Of a stretch of DNA of 64,000 nucleotides, positions 8,448 to 18,919 are shown in pieces. Source of the stretch: Mesostigma viride (taxonomy: Eukaryota; Streptophyta; Mesostigmatophyceae; Mesostigmatales; Mesostigmataceae); contig RPFO01000644.1 of NCBI GenBank assembly GCA_009746045.1, forward strand, positions 379,501-443,500, given 5' to 3'. Each line of letters begins with the position of its first letter. Position 1 is the stretch's first letter. Both the position numbers and the translations under genes were made by a program. The notes under the pieces are model-generated. The model made no database searches, had not been told where the DNA came from, and saw only the letters and a program-made list of their open reading frames with translations.

Positions 8448-10185
8448 GAACGGCTTTACGACCGGCAGCGACGTGTGGCTTGGTGAGTGGCATTTTAACG
8501 GTACGTCGCTGTCCAACTACGGCACCGGCGGCGCTGTCAACACGTTTGGCTTGACTGTCAAAACCACTGGCGCGAGTACCGATTTCCCCCTTCCTTCTCC
8601 CATCCTTAATGAATATCAGATACCGGCTGCCGGGGCGCCGGCGGCAAACGCTATCTCCGTCTACGCGGGTGATATGGACATGACGGGGACGGTGGCAGAT
8701 GATGGGTACGGCGATTGGACAGTGGAAGCGTTAGTGAAGACGGTTGCCGGTGCGGGGGATACAAGCAAGTTTTGCATCTTCTCCATCGGAAACGACTCGA
8801 CGTCTGGGAACCGCATCAGCGTGTATTGCTCGGGTACGCTTCTGTACATCGAGGCGGAGACCGCCGTGTCGGGCGCAAGGGCGGTGACTATCCCGTTCGC
8901 AAACCTCGCAAGCTATGCGGCCAGCACCGCACCCAATGACGGCAACTTCCACACGTACAGGCTGGGTCGTATCCAGAACAATAACACCGGAACGAGTGCC
9001 GACGCCACCACTCTGCACCGATTCTGGTATGATGGCGTGGAGTTCGTGTTGACAGTTGGAGTCAACGGTGTCGCCCAGCCCAGCGGAGCTATTGCCAACC
9101 CCCCCATCAAGAGCACCAACGCATACATCCGCCTCGGAAACAACCTCGAGCCGGGAAGTCTGCAGGCGACCCGAGTGAAATACGTGCGTTACAGGAACGG
9201 TTCAGCCCCGCCCGTTGCCGCTACTTCCACTCCAAACCACGTTAGCGGGTACTTCCAGACCTACTACGGCACCGCCGGCTACCTCACGTCCAGCTACGGG
9301 GTCACCGGAATCACAAGGGGGTCTGCGGCCAACGGGTCCGGCGTCCTGGTGACCGGCATCGTGAAGCCCATCACTTCCCTAGCCAGCGCGACGGGCGGGT
9401 CGATCGGAACGGGCACCGGCACCGCGATGACGGCCCCTTTCCTCTGCGGCGTCGGCGGCTCTACCAAATCGAACAAGGACGTGGTGGAGCTGCTCACCGT
9501 CGGCGACCCCGCCACTGCCGGCGCGTACGTCAGCGTGTGGGCCTGGCGATCGGGCCGCATCTTGATGTTCAACGGGACCTCGTACACCGAGACCGTGAAC
9601 CCTGTCGTGGGCTCATCCGAGTTTGTGCTGGGTGTCCACCTGTCCGCCACCGAGCCGCAGCTGTTCATCAACGGCCAGCTCAAGTCCAGCTCCGACGCCG
9701 CCGTCATGCTGCCGTGGAGGACTATCGCCGGCAACGTCGCCACGACCATCAGTGCCGGCAACACCGGCGCTATCCTGAGCAGCACCGCTTCCGCCCGGGG
9801 TGTTTATCTCGGTCCTCGAAGCACGTACGACGTGACCAGCACCGTCACGACTCCCACGCTCAACGTTGGCTACAAGAACTGGCGCTTAGTGGACACCGCC
9901 CTCAACAGCATGACGGCACAGCAGATCGCCGACACGCAGCTGTACAGGTACTCCAGCGAGTACGACTCCGGCCCTCTCACCGTCACGTACGGTTTCCGTA
10001 TTGCGGACGACGAGACGCTGCAGATCGTCAAGACCCAGGGGTCCATGGCCAGTACTACGAACACGATGCTCGGTAACATCCTCCCCGTCAGCGAGGACGG
10101 AACGGGGGCCTTGACCGTCAACTCCCTTGGCGCCATCGGTTCTAGCACCGTGGACCCGGTTATGGATCTGACCAACAAGCGTTAA
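8410..10185 (+). CDS. Fibre/adhesin-like structural protein, part 3 of 3 (two LamG-like modules)
   Basis: This frame opens with a GTG that is unlikely to be a genuine start; it continues part 2. It has a first module (VWLGEWHFNGTSL .. GDWTVEALVKT .. NDGNFHTYRLGRI .. FWYDGVEF) and a second (VSVWAWRSGRILMFNGTS .. FINGQLKSSS). The last 100 residues (YSSEYDSGPLTVTYGFRIAD) resemble a fibre terminus. Such proteins are usually virion surface attachment or decoration proteins; that role is inferred from domain type. The stop at 10185 is followed by a T-run and then the next fibre-like gene. Confidence 0.6.
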   Translation: MTGAVTYDYTRFKNGFTTGSDVWLGEWHFNGTSLSNYGTGGAVNTFGLTVKTTGASTDFPLPSPILNEYQIPAAGAPAANAISVYAGDMDMTGTVADDGYGDWTVEALVKTVAGAGDTSKFCIFSIGNDSTSGNRISVYCSGTLLYIEAETAVSGARAVTIPFANLASYAASTAPNDGNFHTYRLGRIQNNNTGTSADATTLHRFWYDGVEFVLTVGVNGVAQPSGAIANPPIKSTNAYIRLGNNLEPGSLQATRVKYVRYRNGSAPPVAATSTPNHVSGYFQTYYGTAGYLTSSYGVTGITRGSAANGSGVLVTGIVKPITSLASATGGSIGTGTGTAMTAPFLCGVGGSTKSNKDVVELLTVGDPATAGAYVSVWAWRSGRILMFNGTSYTETVNPVVGSSEFVLGVHLSATEPQLFINGQLKSSSDAAVMLPWRTIAGNVATTISAGNTGAILSSTASARGVYLGPRSTYDVTSTVTTPTLNVGYKNWRLVDTALNSMTAQQIADTQLYRYSSEYDSGPLTVTYGFRIADDETLQIVKTQGSMASTTNTMLGNILPVSEDGTGALTVNSLGAIGSSTVDPVMDLTNKR

Positions 10186-10237
10186 GGTGTGGTTGTGGGA
10201 GGCTATTTTTTTTACAATCGATATATAAAACCGCGTC

Positions 10238-10822
10238 ATGCCTCCCAACTTGGAGCAAGCAAACGGCAGGCTCTTCTTCCGTTCCGTCCACGCTAAGGAC
10301 CTGTACCTTGAGACTTCCACTAGCTCGAGTGAAGGAGGGGGCGCGGTTGCAACCACCTCTAAAGTGGGAATCACTTCATCCGGATTTGTCGGCATATCAG
10401 GTGCCACTGGCGCCGTCGGAGGGATCGATGGCATCGAGTCCGTTCCGACAGGGGTTGGTCAAGTTGTGTTCAGAGGGCTCGTGGCCGACAATTCACCGTC
10501 CTACTACCGAACTACCGATACGCCGACACCCCAGCACACGATCTTGAGCTCAACAACAAGAGACCTGGTGCTCACGGGGAACGGAGTGGTAAGCAGCAAG
10601 TACAGTGATTCCCCAGCTTGCCACGTCATCACCATTGCATTACCGAAAGAGGCAACATTCGTTTCCCTTGAAAATTCAAGTACAACGGACGGCGCGCAAA
10701 TTTCAGCGTACGGACTGATCCAGGACCGGATCGACCAAACCCGATCTGCCCAAATCTGCCCAAATCTTTCACTTCACGAGTCACTACCGGATCTGTACGG
10801 CACCTGCGGGCCGACTTCCTGA
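10238..10822 (+). pseudogene. Second fibre-like gene, N-terminal part, truncated by an insertion
   Basis: The ATG is 52 bp downstream of the previous stop with TATATAAAA between them. The first about 155 residues are viral in style (RLFFRSVHAKDLYLETS; VGISGATGAVGGIDGIES; DLVLTGNGVV). After about 10,716 (GAQISAYG) the frame runs into host-like AT-richer DNA and stops. A matching C-terminal portion appears at 14.16-14.90 kb. The two parts were probably one gene of about 1.3 kb of coding sequence. Confidence 0.6.
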
Positions 10823-11485
10823 TTCCGTGGACTCCGAGCATAGAACATTTTTTTCTGAGACGGCAGGCTTAGTCTTTAAATTAGACCAACCTCGGGCAGT
10901 GTTCGATGGCATGGAAGCTCTTGCTGTCGTTTAAACGGCGCTGTCAATCAAGTCTGTTGGTTTTTAATTTTGACAGGACTCGCCCAGCATGTTTTCCGCA
11001 TGTTTTTAGCTCCAGGAGTTATAACAGCTGTAATATCACCAGTGGAATGCGGGAGGGGAGGTCGGGCTTAAGGAAAACTTTCTTTCGTTGTCATGCCACC
11101 ATTCAAGCTCCGTGGTTACATGCACGACAGTGTAAGGCCCCTTCAAGAGAAGTTTCTGCGATCATAGACCGATAGTGCGCCACCGGTAGTGGTAGAGAAA
11201 TTTCATGCGTTTCTTGGAACGCCTATAGGCTTAATGACGGCTAGGCAAACGAGCTACTATCTCGCCCCGGCTAATCTATGAAACGTAAGTGTGCCGCCTT
11301 TCCCGTGCGCAAGTGTGGGGATCTCAGCGGGTCATTCGTTGTCACGTTTACGAAGCGTCTACCCATGTGTTCCATGGCAAACGCGGTGTGCCTGGCATCC
11401 GCAATGTGCTCTGAGCATGGGTGTGTTCGGCATTGGTCTCGGCCGCAGCTTGTCAGGCCCTGGGTCGCGATGCACGAAGCACGGT

Positions 11486-11514
11486 GTGTGTGTGTGTGTG
11501 TGCGCGCGTGTGTA
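11486..11514. repeat. GT/GC dinucleotide microsatellite
   Basis: A run of GTGTGTGTGTGTGTGCGCGCGTGTGT inside the host-like insertion. Confidence 0.8.
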
Positions 11515-12063
11515 TGACTCTTTGTGTCCGTAGCCAGTGTTGCCGCTTTAGTTCTGATGTATGACTTGCATCGCAGCACTTTGATATCAACACGGCTCAC
11601 ATTACCAGATTACTAGCAACACTGGTTACATGTTGCAAACTGCAGTGGTATACAAATAATATTACAAATGCAAATAATCTGTACATAATATACAAAAGAG
11701 ATGTCAATAATCTGCATTGAAGAAGATGCAGGTGTTTGACTGTGCATGGAGGCAAGAGCTGCTTGTTGATAGCAGCCACCGCCATGGGCTATGTTGTGTC
11801 ACTTTCACATATATTTGCCCATCGTCGTTTTCTTCAGCGCTGTAGTGCATGATGGCAGTGCCACAACAATCCATGCCAATGATTTGTCATGATGGGGGGA
11901 AAGGATGACAATTCTACCTGGCTGTTTGACACGTGCATGCTTGACTCGCTCACCCAGCCACTCCCTCCCTCACGCACCCACGCAAGCAAGCACACCCACA
12001 TCCACACTGTCCCACGCACCCAAGCACGCACACCCACCCACCCAGACAGCCAGACACACACAC

Positions 12064-12068
12064 ATGTC

Positions 12069-12158
<90 letters not shown>
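12064..12158. repeat. (CT)n microsatellite
   Basis: About 95 bp of nearly pure TC/CT dinucleotides, running directly into the CCCA array. Any open frames through it are compositional artefacts. Confidence 0.95.
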
Positions 12159-12161
<3 letters not shown>

Positions 12162-12642
12162 CACCCACCCACCCACCCACCCACCCACCCACCCACCCAC
12201 CCACCCACCCACCCACCCACCCACCCACCCACCCACCCACCCACCCACCCACCCACCCACCCACCCACCCACCCACCCACCCACCCGCCGCCCGCCCCGC
12301 CCGCCCGCCCACCCACCCACCCACCCACCCACCCACCCACCCACCCACCCACCCACCCACCCACCCACCCACCCACCCACCCACCCACCTGCACCCACCC
12401 ACCCACCTGCACCCACCCACCCACCTGCACCCACCCACCCACCCACCCACCCACCCACCCGCCCGCCCGCCCGCCCGCCCGCCCGCCCACCCACCCACCC
12501 ACCCACCCACCCACCCACCTGCACCCACCCACCCACCTGCACCCACCCACCCACCTGCACCCACCCACCCACCTGCACCCACCCACCCACCCACCCACCC
12601 ACCCACCCACCCACCCACCCACCCACCCACCCACCCACCCAT
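12158..12642. repeat. (CCCA)n tetranucleotide array with CCCG and CTGCACCCAC variants
   Basis: About 485 bp of CCCA repeats with blocks of CCCG (near 12289-12310 and 12460-12488) and seven CACCTGCACC interruptions. A block of three CTGCACCCACCCACCCAC units is repeated as four units further on, showing higher-order duplication. Confidence 0.95.
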
Positions 12643-14269
12643 CCATCAAACATGCATGCACGTCTAGTGTCTCTCCATTTGAGCACCTGTCCTTACACCC
12701 CCGCAGTGGCAGCCAAGCGAGGAAGCAACCAAGGGACCAAGCGAACCCCCCAACTGCCCGACATCACCGGAATGTACCGTCCGGAATGTTCGTATGGCGC
12801 GTTAATTGCACAAATACCTGCCCCACATTTTCTTCAACGCTATATAATGCATTATCGCAGTGCCACAACAATCTGGGCTCTGAGATATTGAATCATACGG
12901 GGGGGGAAGATCACAGGCATACCTGGATGTTTCACACGTGCATGCCTGAACGGCACATGGATTATGAAACAAATTGAAAGCACGGGCGCACAACATCAAC
13001 CAATATCATAACTTATTTTACTGTACAAGGTAAGGTTCATTGGTACCACATGCATTACTGGACAACTTGGGAGTTGGGTTTGATATGGCCTGCAGGCAAT
13101 CTATTGTGAAAACTGCAAGGCATGCTGGTATGGCTACTAAGTGGAACACCATGAATGGAATCCCTAGGAACACCAAGCCTAGTAATGTAAATTACAGGTG
13201 GCACAACTGGCACACACCACATCGTGGCAAATATAAGCCTGGACTGCAACAGATGATGGCATTTTCCTGTTATGGCATGGTCGATCGGAGGGAATTTTCA
13301 ACTGTTAATGCCGATGGACAATGTGAAAGTTATTCCACATAGGGCGGCCCGGCACTCAGCTGCTAACGTCTAGCTGACAACAAGCTTCACGGCCGAATCA
13401 GGGATGCAGCGTCCACTATTAAACCAAGGCATATGAAAAAAAATTCCTGCACAACGTCGGCTTACCGATGGTTGTGGTTAGCATGCGTGAACAAGAAGAT
13501 TGTGTGGTTTGTACGCCAGTCTGATCCGGCGACATGGCAGTGGCTGCCGGCCAGCACATGCGCATGCCATTCGACATGCTGAATGGGGGGCTGTGCGTTA
13601 AAATCAAAATGAACATGACAAACATCTCATGTAAGAAATTTATATACAGCTTTCTGTCTCAAGCCAAAAAAGGGTGTGTCGTCATGCAATATATCAGTCC
13701 TGCCAGCCATAAACCTTAACTCCTAATCTGGAATTCACAATTGGCTTGTTTGAATCACACGCATAAACAAAGTAGTCGACACATGTCTACGGAAGCGGCA
13801 TTTTGAACGTGAGATTGGATTGATTTGCCGTTTGGTTTGTAAGTTTCCCAGACTGCCATCGCTAGCAAATATACCATGGCTAGCAGGTGCTGAGGTGCAT
13901 TTTTTTGCTTAGGCAAGAACGGGACCATTTTTCTTTAGTCTAGCGCAAAAAAGGCTAAGCATGGGCGGGTCGACATGGCGTCGCATGGGCCGTGAGGCCG
14001 GACTTGAACGGACGATAGTGTTGTACTAGGTCAGGCTGAAAATGATTCCACCGTTTTCCTTTTCTGATTCCACCGTTTTTCCTTTCCGATTCCTTGGATG
14101 AAATCTGGCCGAATCAGACAGAATAGTTCCTGCGGTGCCAAAAGGGCGGTTACGAAAATGTGTGGCTGGAGTTTGTGCGAAGGGTAACTACTTTGACTGG
14201 TGCGCACTTGAAACTAGTCGGCATTGCTAGATGCCGCGGGGGTACACTCCAACTTGAAAGCCGGACGTC

Positions 14270-14899
14270 TTGGGGGTCAAGGCTTGGCTTTCGGTAATGC
14301 AATGTCTGGGGGAATTGCACGCGTATCAGGGCAACGGCCTGTCCGCAGAGGGAGGGGATGCCGTGAAAGTTATGGGAAGACGTATGGGGCCGTTTTCCAC
14401 CAGCTACGAGCCGGCTTCCATCAACCTTGGGATCCATCACAATGTGGGTTTCGCTTTGACCGGATTGAGCACGACAAGGGGAAGAGTGTCTACAACGCCC
14501 GAGACAGACCTCTCTCTCGAATCTGGAAGTCAGCTGAGGATGATAGGTAATGAAGTGGTCATCCATTCGCACGCAGCTGTGAAGATCTTCCCCAACAAGT
14601 CGACCTTTACCACACCAGCGGACGATGTAAACAACCCCCACGGCTACCTACAGATATCCCACAAGAACAATGACCAGGCAGAAGCCGTCATCTTGTCAAC
14701 TCCAGGCAGTGCTTCATCAATGCTCGACATCGTGGTGAAGCCCGCGACTGGCAAGTTCGGGGCCGAGGCGGACACATTTGAGCTGGGGTCAGGCGACGTG
14801 CGGTACAAGTTCACTGTCGTAGACGGCCAGCTGCAGATCAAGAAGCGCGTGCTGAGTACCGGCCTCCCCGACAAGACGATCTGCGTTTTCGACGCGTGA
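14270..14899 (+). pseudogene. Second fibre-like gene, C-terminal part
   Basis: A clean viral-style frame from about 14,330 to the TGA at 14899: SINLGIHHNVGFALTGLSTT, GNEVVIHSHAAVKIF, then a terminal segment (DVRYKFTVVDGQLQIKKRVL) like the ends of fibre proteins. The frame has no credible ATG; coding-like sequence upstream (14,160-14,330) sits in a different frame. It is therefore the 3' part of the gene begun at 10238, separated by the host-like insertion and shifted. Confidence 0.55.
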
Positions 14900-14929
14900 A
14901 AAAACATCCGCCCTGTATAACGACCACTC

Positions 14930-15718
14930 ATGTCGTCCACGAAAACCATCGACCGACTGGAGGTGAACAAGTCGATTATTTTCCCCGACCGAACCACTCT
15001 CTCCTCCACGAACCCCTTCCAACTCGGCCAACTCGCCGAGTTCGTAACCGCCTGGAATGACGACCTGGGAGTTGAATGGTTGGAATGCAGGGTGTTCGAC
15101 CCGAATACCAAGGCCCACGAATTGTTTTTTGCGATATGGGAAGACGATACGTACGAGTACCAATGGGATTTCACCACGTCCGCCGCGAGCATTGTTGGGA
15201 CACCCGTAAAAACTTTTGACAACGCGGTGGTGTCAGAAGGTGTCCTCAAGGTTGCGACCGGGCAGACCCCCTACGTGACGGGCGTGCCCACCGGTACTTT
15301 CACCTTTTGCGTGAACGTGATTCCAAAAATGGATCTATCGGCGAATCGCCCTGATAATGAAAATGAGAAGTACCTGGTATGGTACGGCAATATCATCGTC
15401 CATGCGATAAACGGCGGCTATCTTACAGTTTATGACGGCACTAGCAACGGCCTTCCCTTTACAACGACGACGACGGTGGCGACGGACCCGTTTCATTTGG
15501 CCATCACGAATCAAGGCAGGACGCTTAAAGTGTACAAAGATGGTACGCTCATCTTCACGTCAAACAACAGTAATGTGGGGGGGCCAAATTCCCAACTAAT
15601 GTTAGACAGGGGCGGTGAATATGTGGCAGATGTATATGGTCTCGGCATATGGTACGACGACGTGCTCATCAAATCGGGTGTGGCCATGACCAGGGAAGAG
15701 ATATTGAAACTCGTGTGA
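14930..15718 (+). CDS. LamG/concanavalin-like viral surface protein, 262 residues
   Basis: Intact ATG-to-TGA frame. After a short N-terminal strand region (IDRLEVNKSIIFPDRTT) there is one jelly-roll-type domain with landmarks WEDDTYEYQWDF, LKVYKDGTLIFTSNN and VADVYGLGIWYDDVLI, and it ends TREEILKLV. This arrangement is typical of LamG-like modules in large algal viruses. It is the third fibre-type gene in a row, forming a plus-strand structural cluster from 5.5 to 15.7 kb. The upstream spacer (14900-14929) is very short. Confidence 0.65.
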   Translation: MSSTKTIDRLEVNKSIIFPDRTTLSSTNPFQLGQLAEFVTAWNDDLGVEWLECRVFDPNTKAHELFFAIWEDDTYEYQWDFTTSAASIVGTPVKTFDNAVVSEGVLKVATGQTPYVTGVPTGTFTFCVNVIPKMDLSANRPDNENEKYLVWYGNIIVHAINGGYLTVYDGTSNGLPFTTTTTVATDPFHLAITNQGRTLKVYKDGTLIFTSNNSNVGGPNSQLMLDRGGEYVADVYGLGIWYDDVLIKSGVAMTREEILKLV

Positions 15719-15778
15719 GAATGCATGTGTTGATGAATTGACTGAATTATTTAAATATGTCCATTGAATAAAGCTGGA

Positions 15779-16345
15779 ATGTTGCTAAGGAAACTCGGTC
15801 TCAACAAAAAAGTACAGCCATCGTCACAACCGGGCGCGAAAGAGGCGCTCAGAAATCTAACACTGCAGGAACTGACCCCCTTCTCGTTCGACGGCCACGT
15901 GTTCTCCCCGGCCAAGGTGGTCAGGGTGTACGACGGGGACACCGTGAAGGTGGCCGTGCTGTCCCCATGGGACAACCTGCCCACCCTGCTGACGGTCAGG
16001 ATGTGGGGCACGGACGCCGACGAGCTGGCACCCGCGCACGATCTGCCGAACAGGGACGAAATCAGGATGCGCGCCATGAGGGCCAGGAACAGGCTGGTGC
16101 AGTTGACGACGGACGTGAACGTCGAACTGGCCGACACACAGAAGTCGGTCAAGGACGTGCAGACCATGATCGACGCGCGCAACCAGAAACTCGTCACGGT
16201 CCAGTGCCGCGGGTTCGACTGTTTCGGCCGCGTGCTGGGCGTGCTCTACGACCTGGACGGGACGTGCATCAACAAGGTGATGCTGGACGAGGAGCTGGTG
16301 AAGCCGCGGCCGGCGTCCGAGAGGCGCGCCGGTGTGGTGCTTTGA
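15779..16345 (+). CDS. Staphylococcal-nuclease-like (thermonuclease fold) protein
   Basis: The ATG at 15779 (MLLRKLGLNKK) is chosen over an upstream TTG. The SNase hallmarks appear in order: KVVRVYDGDTVKV, then LTVRMWGTDADEL, a long helix with NRDEIRMRAMRARNRLVQL, then RGFDCFGRVLGVLYDLDGT and INKVMLDEELVKP. This corresponds to the family's R-VxDGDT, R-x-x-G-x-D and D-x-F/Y-GR elements. Members cleave DNA/RNA with Ca2+ and are common in NCLDVs. The catalytic Asp (DGDT) and the GR pair are retained, so activity is plausible. It ends 2 bp before the convergent gene. Confidence 0.85.
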   Translation: MLLRKLGLNKKVQPSSQPGAKEALRNLTLQELTPFSFDGHVFSPAKVVRVYDGDTVKVAVLSPWDNLPTLLTVRMWGTDADELAPAHDLPNRDEIRMRAMRARNRLVQLTTDVNVELADTQKSVKDVQTMIDARNQKLVTVQCRGFDCFGRVLGVLYDLDGTCINKVMLDEELVKPRPASERRAGVVL

Positions 16346-16347
16346 TT

Positions 16348-16856
16348 CTAGCGCCTCAAGGCCGTTCCGTCACGGTACACGTGCGTCCTGGTCGTCACAA
16401 GCGGGGCGGCACGGGCAAGTAGTCGATTCTTCTCGTCCAGAAGAAAGCATCGATACTTTACGCTGAACTGCTTGGGCGGGTTTCGTCCGTCTAGGTAGAA
16501 CTTGAGCCCGTGTACGTGTACATGGATAGAAAGGGGACGACAGTGAGGGACTCGGGGTCGAACTCATCCTCGCCAACGACTACTTTGACCCGGACGTCGC
16601 TCGTGATGTCTCTGATCACATCGCACGTCGGCAAGCGGTCGAGTTTGAATATCGAGTCGCCAGTCTGGCCGTCTACCTCGAGGACCGGGATGTGGTTGAC
16701 AATGTACTTGGTGGACGGTTCATACGCGACACACTGGGTCCAGCCCTCGCCGACTTCTTCACGCGGGGGCGTCACGAGGACCTCGAGGGCCTGGTTGAGG
16801 GTCCCCTCCCCCAACTCGTACACTGGCAGTGTGTCGATTAATGCGTCGATGTCCAT
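16348..16856 (-). CDS. Uncharacterised viral protein, about 168 residues, one frame break
   Basis: It starts at ATG 16856 (MDIDALIDTLPVYELGEG). The first frame closes soon after MYTYTG (near 16505). One missing G there would continue into a coherent 50-residue tail in the next frame (KFYLDGRNPPKQFSVKYRCF to THVYRDGTALRR) ending at TAG 16348-16350. The gene would then abut the SNase gene with only 2 bp between stops, as is normal for compact viral genomes, which supports the extended reading. No family recognised. Confidence 0.55.
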
Positions 16857-16907
16857 GGTGTACACGCTTTCATAGCACCGACTGATAATCCACTGGCTCT
16901 AGACGCA

Positions 16908-18199
16908 TCACAGGTCCAACACCACCTTCGTGGGGTCGCTGGCGGCGGCCTTCTTGCCCCCCCGCCCCGCTTCCTCGGCTTCTTCTTGCCCGCGTCCACC
17001 TGCACCGTGCGGACGTCGTCCCCCGCCACGGACGCGTCGTCGTACGCGCTCTCGCCCCCGTCGTCGATGATCTGCACCACACTGTCCCTCTGCGGGCTGG
17101 GCGGCATGGCCTCCTGCACCACCCTGTCCATGTTCACGGGGGGGCCACGTCCGGCCTGTACAGCATGGGCCCGCGCATCACGTACCCGCCACTCCCCCTC
17201 CGCCCCCCGCGCCGTCGTCGCTCTCACGCGGAGGAGGAGGAGGAGCCTGCTGCCCCCCCCGGCGGCCTCCTGCTTCTGTATCATCATCTTCACGATGCTC
17301 TTCATCAGCTCGGGGTCCGTCTTGGCGATCTCGGTCATGGAGGGCAGCCCAGAACTGGCGAACGAAGCGGACATATGGAACATCATCGCCGACCCGCCCA
17401 GCATCAGCATCAGCTCCATCTCCGGCGGCATCGACACGCGGTGCCGGTGCTTGTCGTACAGCCGCTCGAACACCCCGTCGTAATCCGTGACGTTCGCCAG
17501 TATGCTCTCCGACCACCCGTCCAGCTTGAGGCCTATCGGGTCGTACCGGTTGTTGAAGAACTGCATCGCGGACGTGGTGGCCACCAGCATCTGCCGCATC
17601 GTGTTGATGGCGTTCTTGGTCTCGATCGAGCGCGCCACCTTGTCGCACTCGAACCGCATCTCGTCGATGTCCGCGCGCATGTCGAAATTGGGAACGGCGA
17701 ACCCCTTGTCCTTGTACCTGTGCAGCTTGTGCAGGAGGTCCAGCTTCTCCGCGTGGACCTCCTGCGGGCTCTTTCTGGGCATCATGGCCTCGTCGTCGAT
17801 CACGTCCTCGCCGTAATGCAGATCGTCCTCGTACCCCTCGTCGTCGCCGTACCCGTCGTAGTCGCCGTACTGGTCGAATTGGAACCCCTTCTCCATCGGC
17901 TGATGAGCCGGCGGGGGAGCCGAGAACATCGACTTGGTCTTCTTCGGGTTGGCCAGCATGTCGAACATGTCCTCCTTGCTCGATTTATTCCTCCCACCCC
18001 CCTTCTTGTCCTTGTGCTTGCTCTTTTTAGAGTGCAGCGGCACCGCGCCGACGGGGCCGGGCCACTCGCCGCCGTCGTCGTCCACTATGTCCACGTTGTC
18101 CATCGCGCCTCCTCGCACCATGGGGGCGTTTATTCTAGATCCACCACCCGCGCCGTCGTCCGCGTCCTCTATATCCACGGGCAGGAGTTTTGTCGACAT
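16908..18199 (-). CDS. DUF5767-like NCLDV protein with C-terminal frame breaks
   Basis: A disordered acidic/Lys-rich N-terminus precedes the conserved core at about residues 145-305: AEKLDLLHKLHRYKDKGF, then AMQFFNNRYDPIGLKLDGWS, then YDGVFERLYDKHRHR and LMLMLGGSAMMFHMSASF. I recognise this as the DUF5767-type protein of mimiviruses and phycodnaviruses. Past residue about 310 the frame breaks three times at homopolymers (C8 near 17,258, C/G7 near 17,140, G/C7 near 16,962). The expected tail (YVMRGPMLYRPDV, ending KVVLDL) is visible in other frames, ending at TGA 16908-16910. The function is unknown; the family is conserved across NCLDVs. Confidence 0.8.
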
Positions 18200-18304
18200 C
18201 TGCTACTATGCGTCGTGATTTGAACTCGACCGGAAGCGCACGGCTGGACACAAATAGATCTTGAGTTGGATCAATTCGTATATTCATAACTCAGTGGTTA
18301 GCAA

Positions 18305-18538
18305 TCACATCCTCCCGCCCCTTTGCAAACGCAGACAGAACTTCCTGTTCCAACCAATCAACTCAAATAACACGTGCAGGATAGCCGCAGACACACCGAC
18401 TTGTAGCAAAATACCAGTGTGTGACATTGCCATCCTCGAGTTTTGCTGCATGTGCACCGAATGAACGAGAGTCATAATGCCGGCCATAGCCGCCGCAACA
18501 ATCGCGGATTCTACAAGAACTGCGCCGAACTGGGACAT
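18305..18538 (-). CDS. Small two-pass membrane protein (77 residues)
   Basis: An N-terminal hydrophobic helix (about residues 8-28, ESAIVAAAMAGIMTLVHSV) and a second (43-63, LLQVGVSAAILHVLFELIGW), then a short tail with NRKFC. The ending 'HxLFExxGxNxxxC' matches a small protein pattern seen in several NCLDV genomes. It has its own promoter spacer and probably locates to the virion or assembly membranes. Confidence 0.6.
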   Translation of the reverse strand: MSQFGAVLVESAIVAAAMAGIMTLVHSVHMQQNSRMAMSHTGILLQVGVSAAILHVLFELIGWNRKFCLRLQRGGRM

Positions 18539-18919
18539 GGAATCGATCTAGGATAAACGTAACATTTATATTCAGTTCACCATCATTTCGCTCGAGTCGT
18601 AGGGAGATGACTCGTTCAATTCGTGAGCTATTCTAATGCGGCCACGTGGCCCTCGCGCACGCCCACGCTAGCCAACCATGCACGGCGGCCACGACGCACG
18701 ACCGCACCGCCCCCGCCGACGTCTCTGCCAGATTTCTCATCCGATTCCCAGTCGCGCGGATCCTGCCGCTGAACTGGGGGTCCTCGTCTGACCCGTGCGC
18801 CGGGGTAAGGTAGTGAATCACATAGGGCATGGTTTGTAGCCGAATATTGTTATCAGACAAACATTTCGATATGTGAGCGCATATAAGGACAGTCTTTACT
18901 CCCACGACAGCATCCTCCT

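Larger units (their letters stand above)
11826..12947. repeat. About 110-bp direct repeats flanking the CT/CCCA microsatellite block
   Basis: The segment 11826-11942 (TTCTTCAGCGCTGTAGTGCATGATGGCAGTGCCACAACAATC and on to ACACGTGCATGCTTG) is repeated with about 80% identity at 12831-12947. Both copies lie outside the microsatellite block, which could be the product of duplication or unequal exchange. Confidence 0.65.
10720..14160. other. About 3.4 kb of host-like DNA inserted in the viral fibre gene
   Basis: Both edges are approximate. The interval has lower GC than the viral flanks, no viral-type genes, long microsatellites (GT, CT and CCCA arrays) and short repeats like those in the host flanks. 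No clear terminal inverted repeat or target duplication was found at the edges. It could be a non-autonomous element, a satellite-bearing host segment, or a rearrangement. No gene is supported inside it. Confidence 0.55.

Noticed and set aside
11834-12977. Very long open frames with WVGG or THPP repeats on both strands
   Set aside because: They are translations of the CT and CCCA microsatellites; all frames stay open because the repeat lacks stops.
17165-18223. 352-codon plus-strand open frame opposite the DUF5767-like gene
   Set aside because: Antisense shadow in GC-rich DNA; the minus strand carries the recognisable conserved family.
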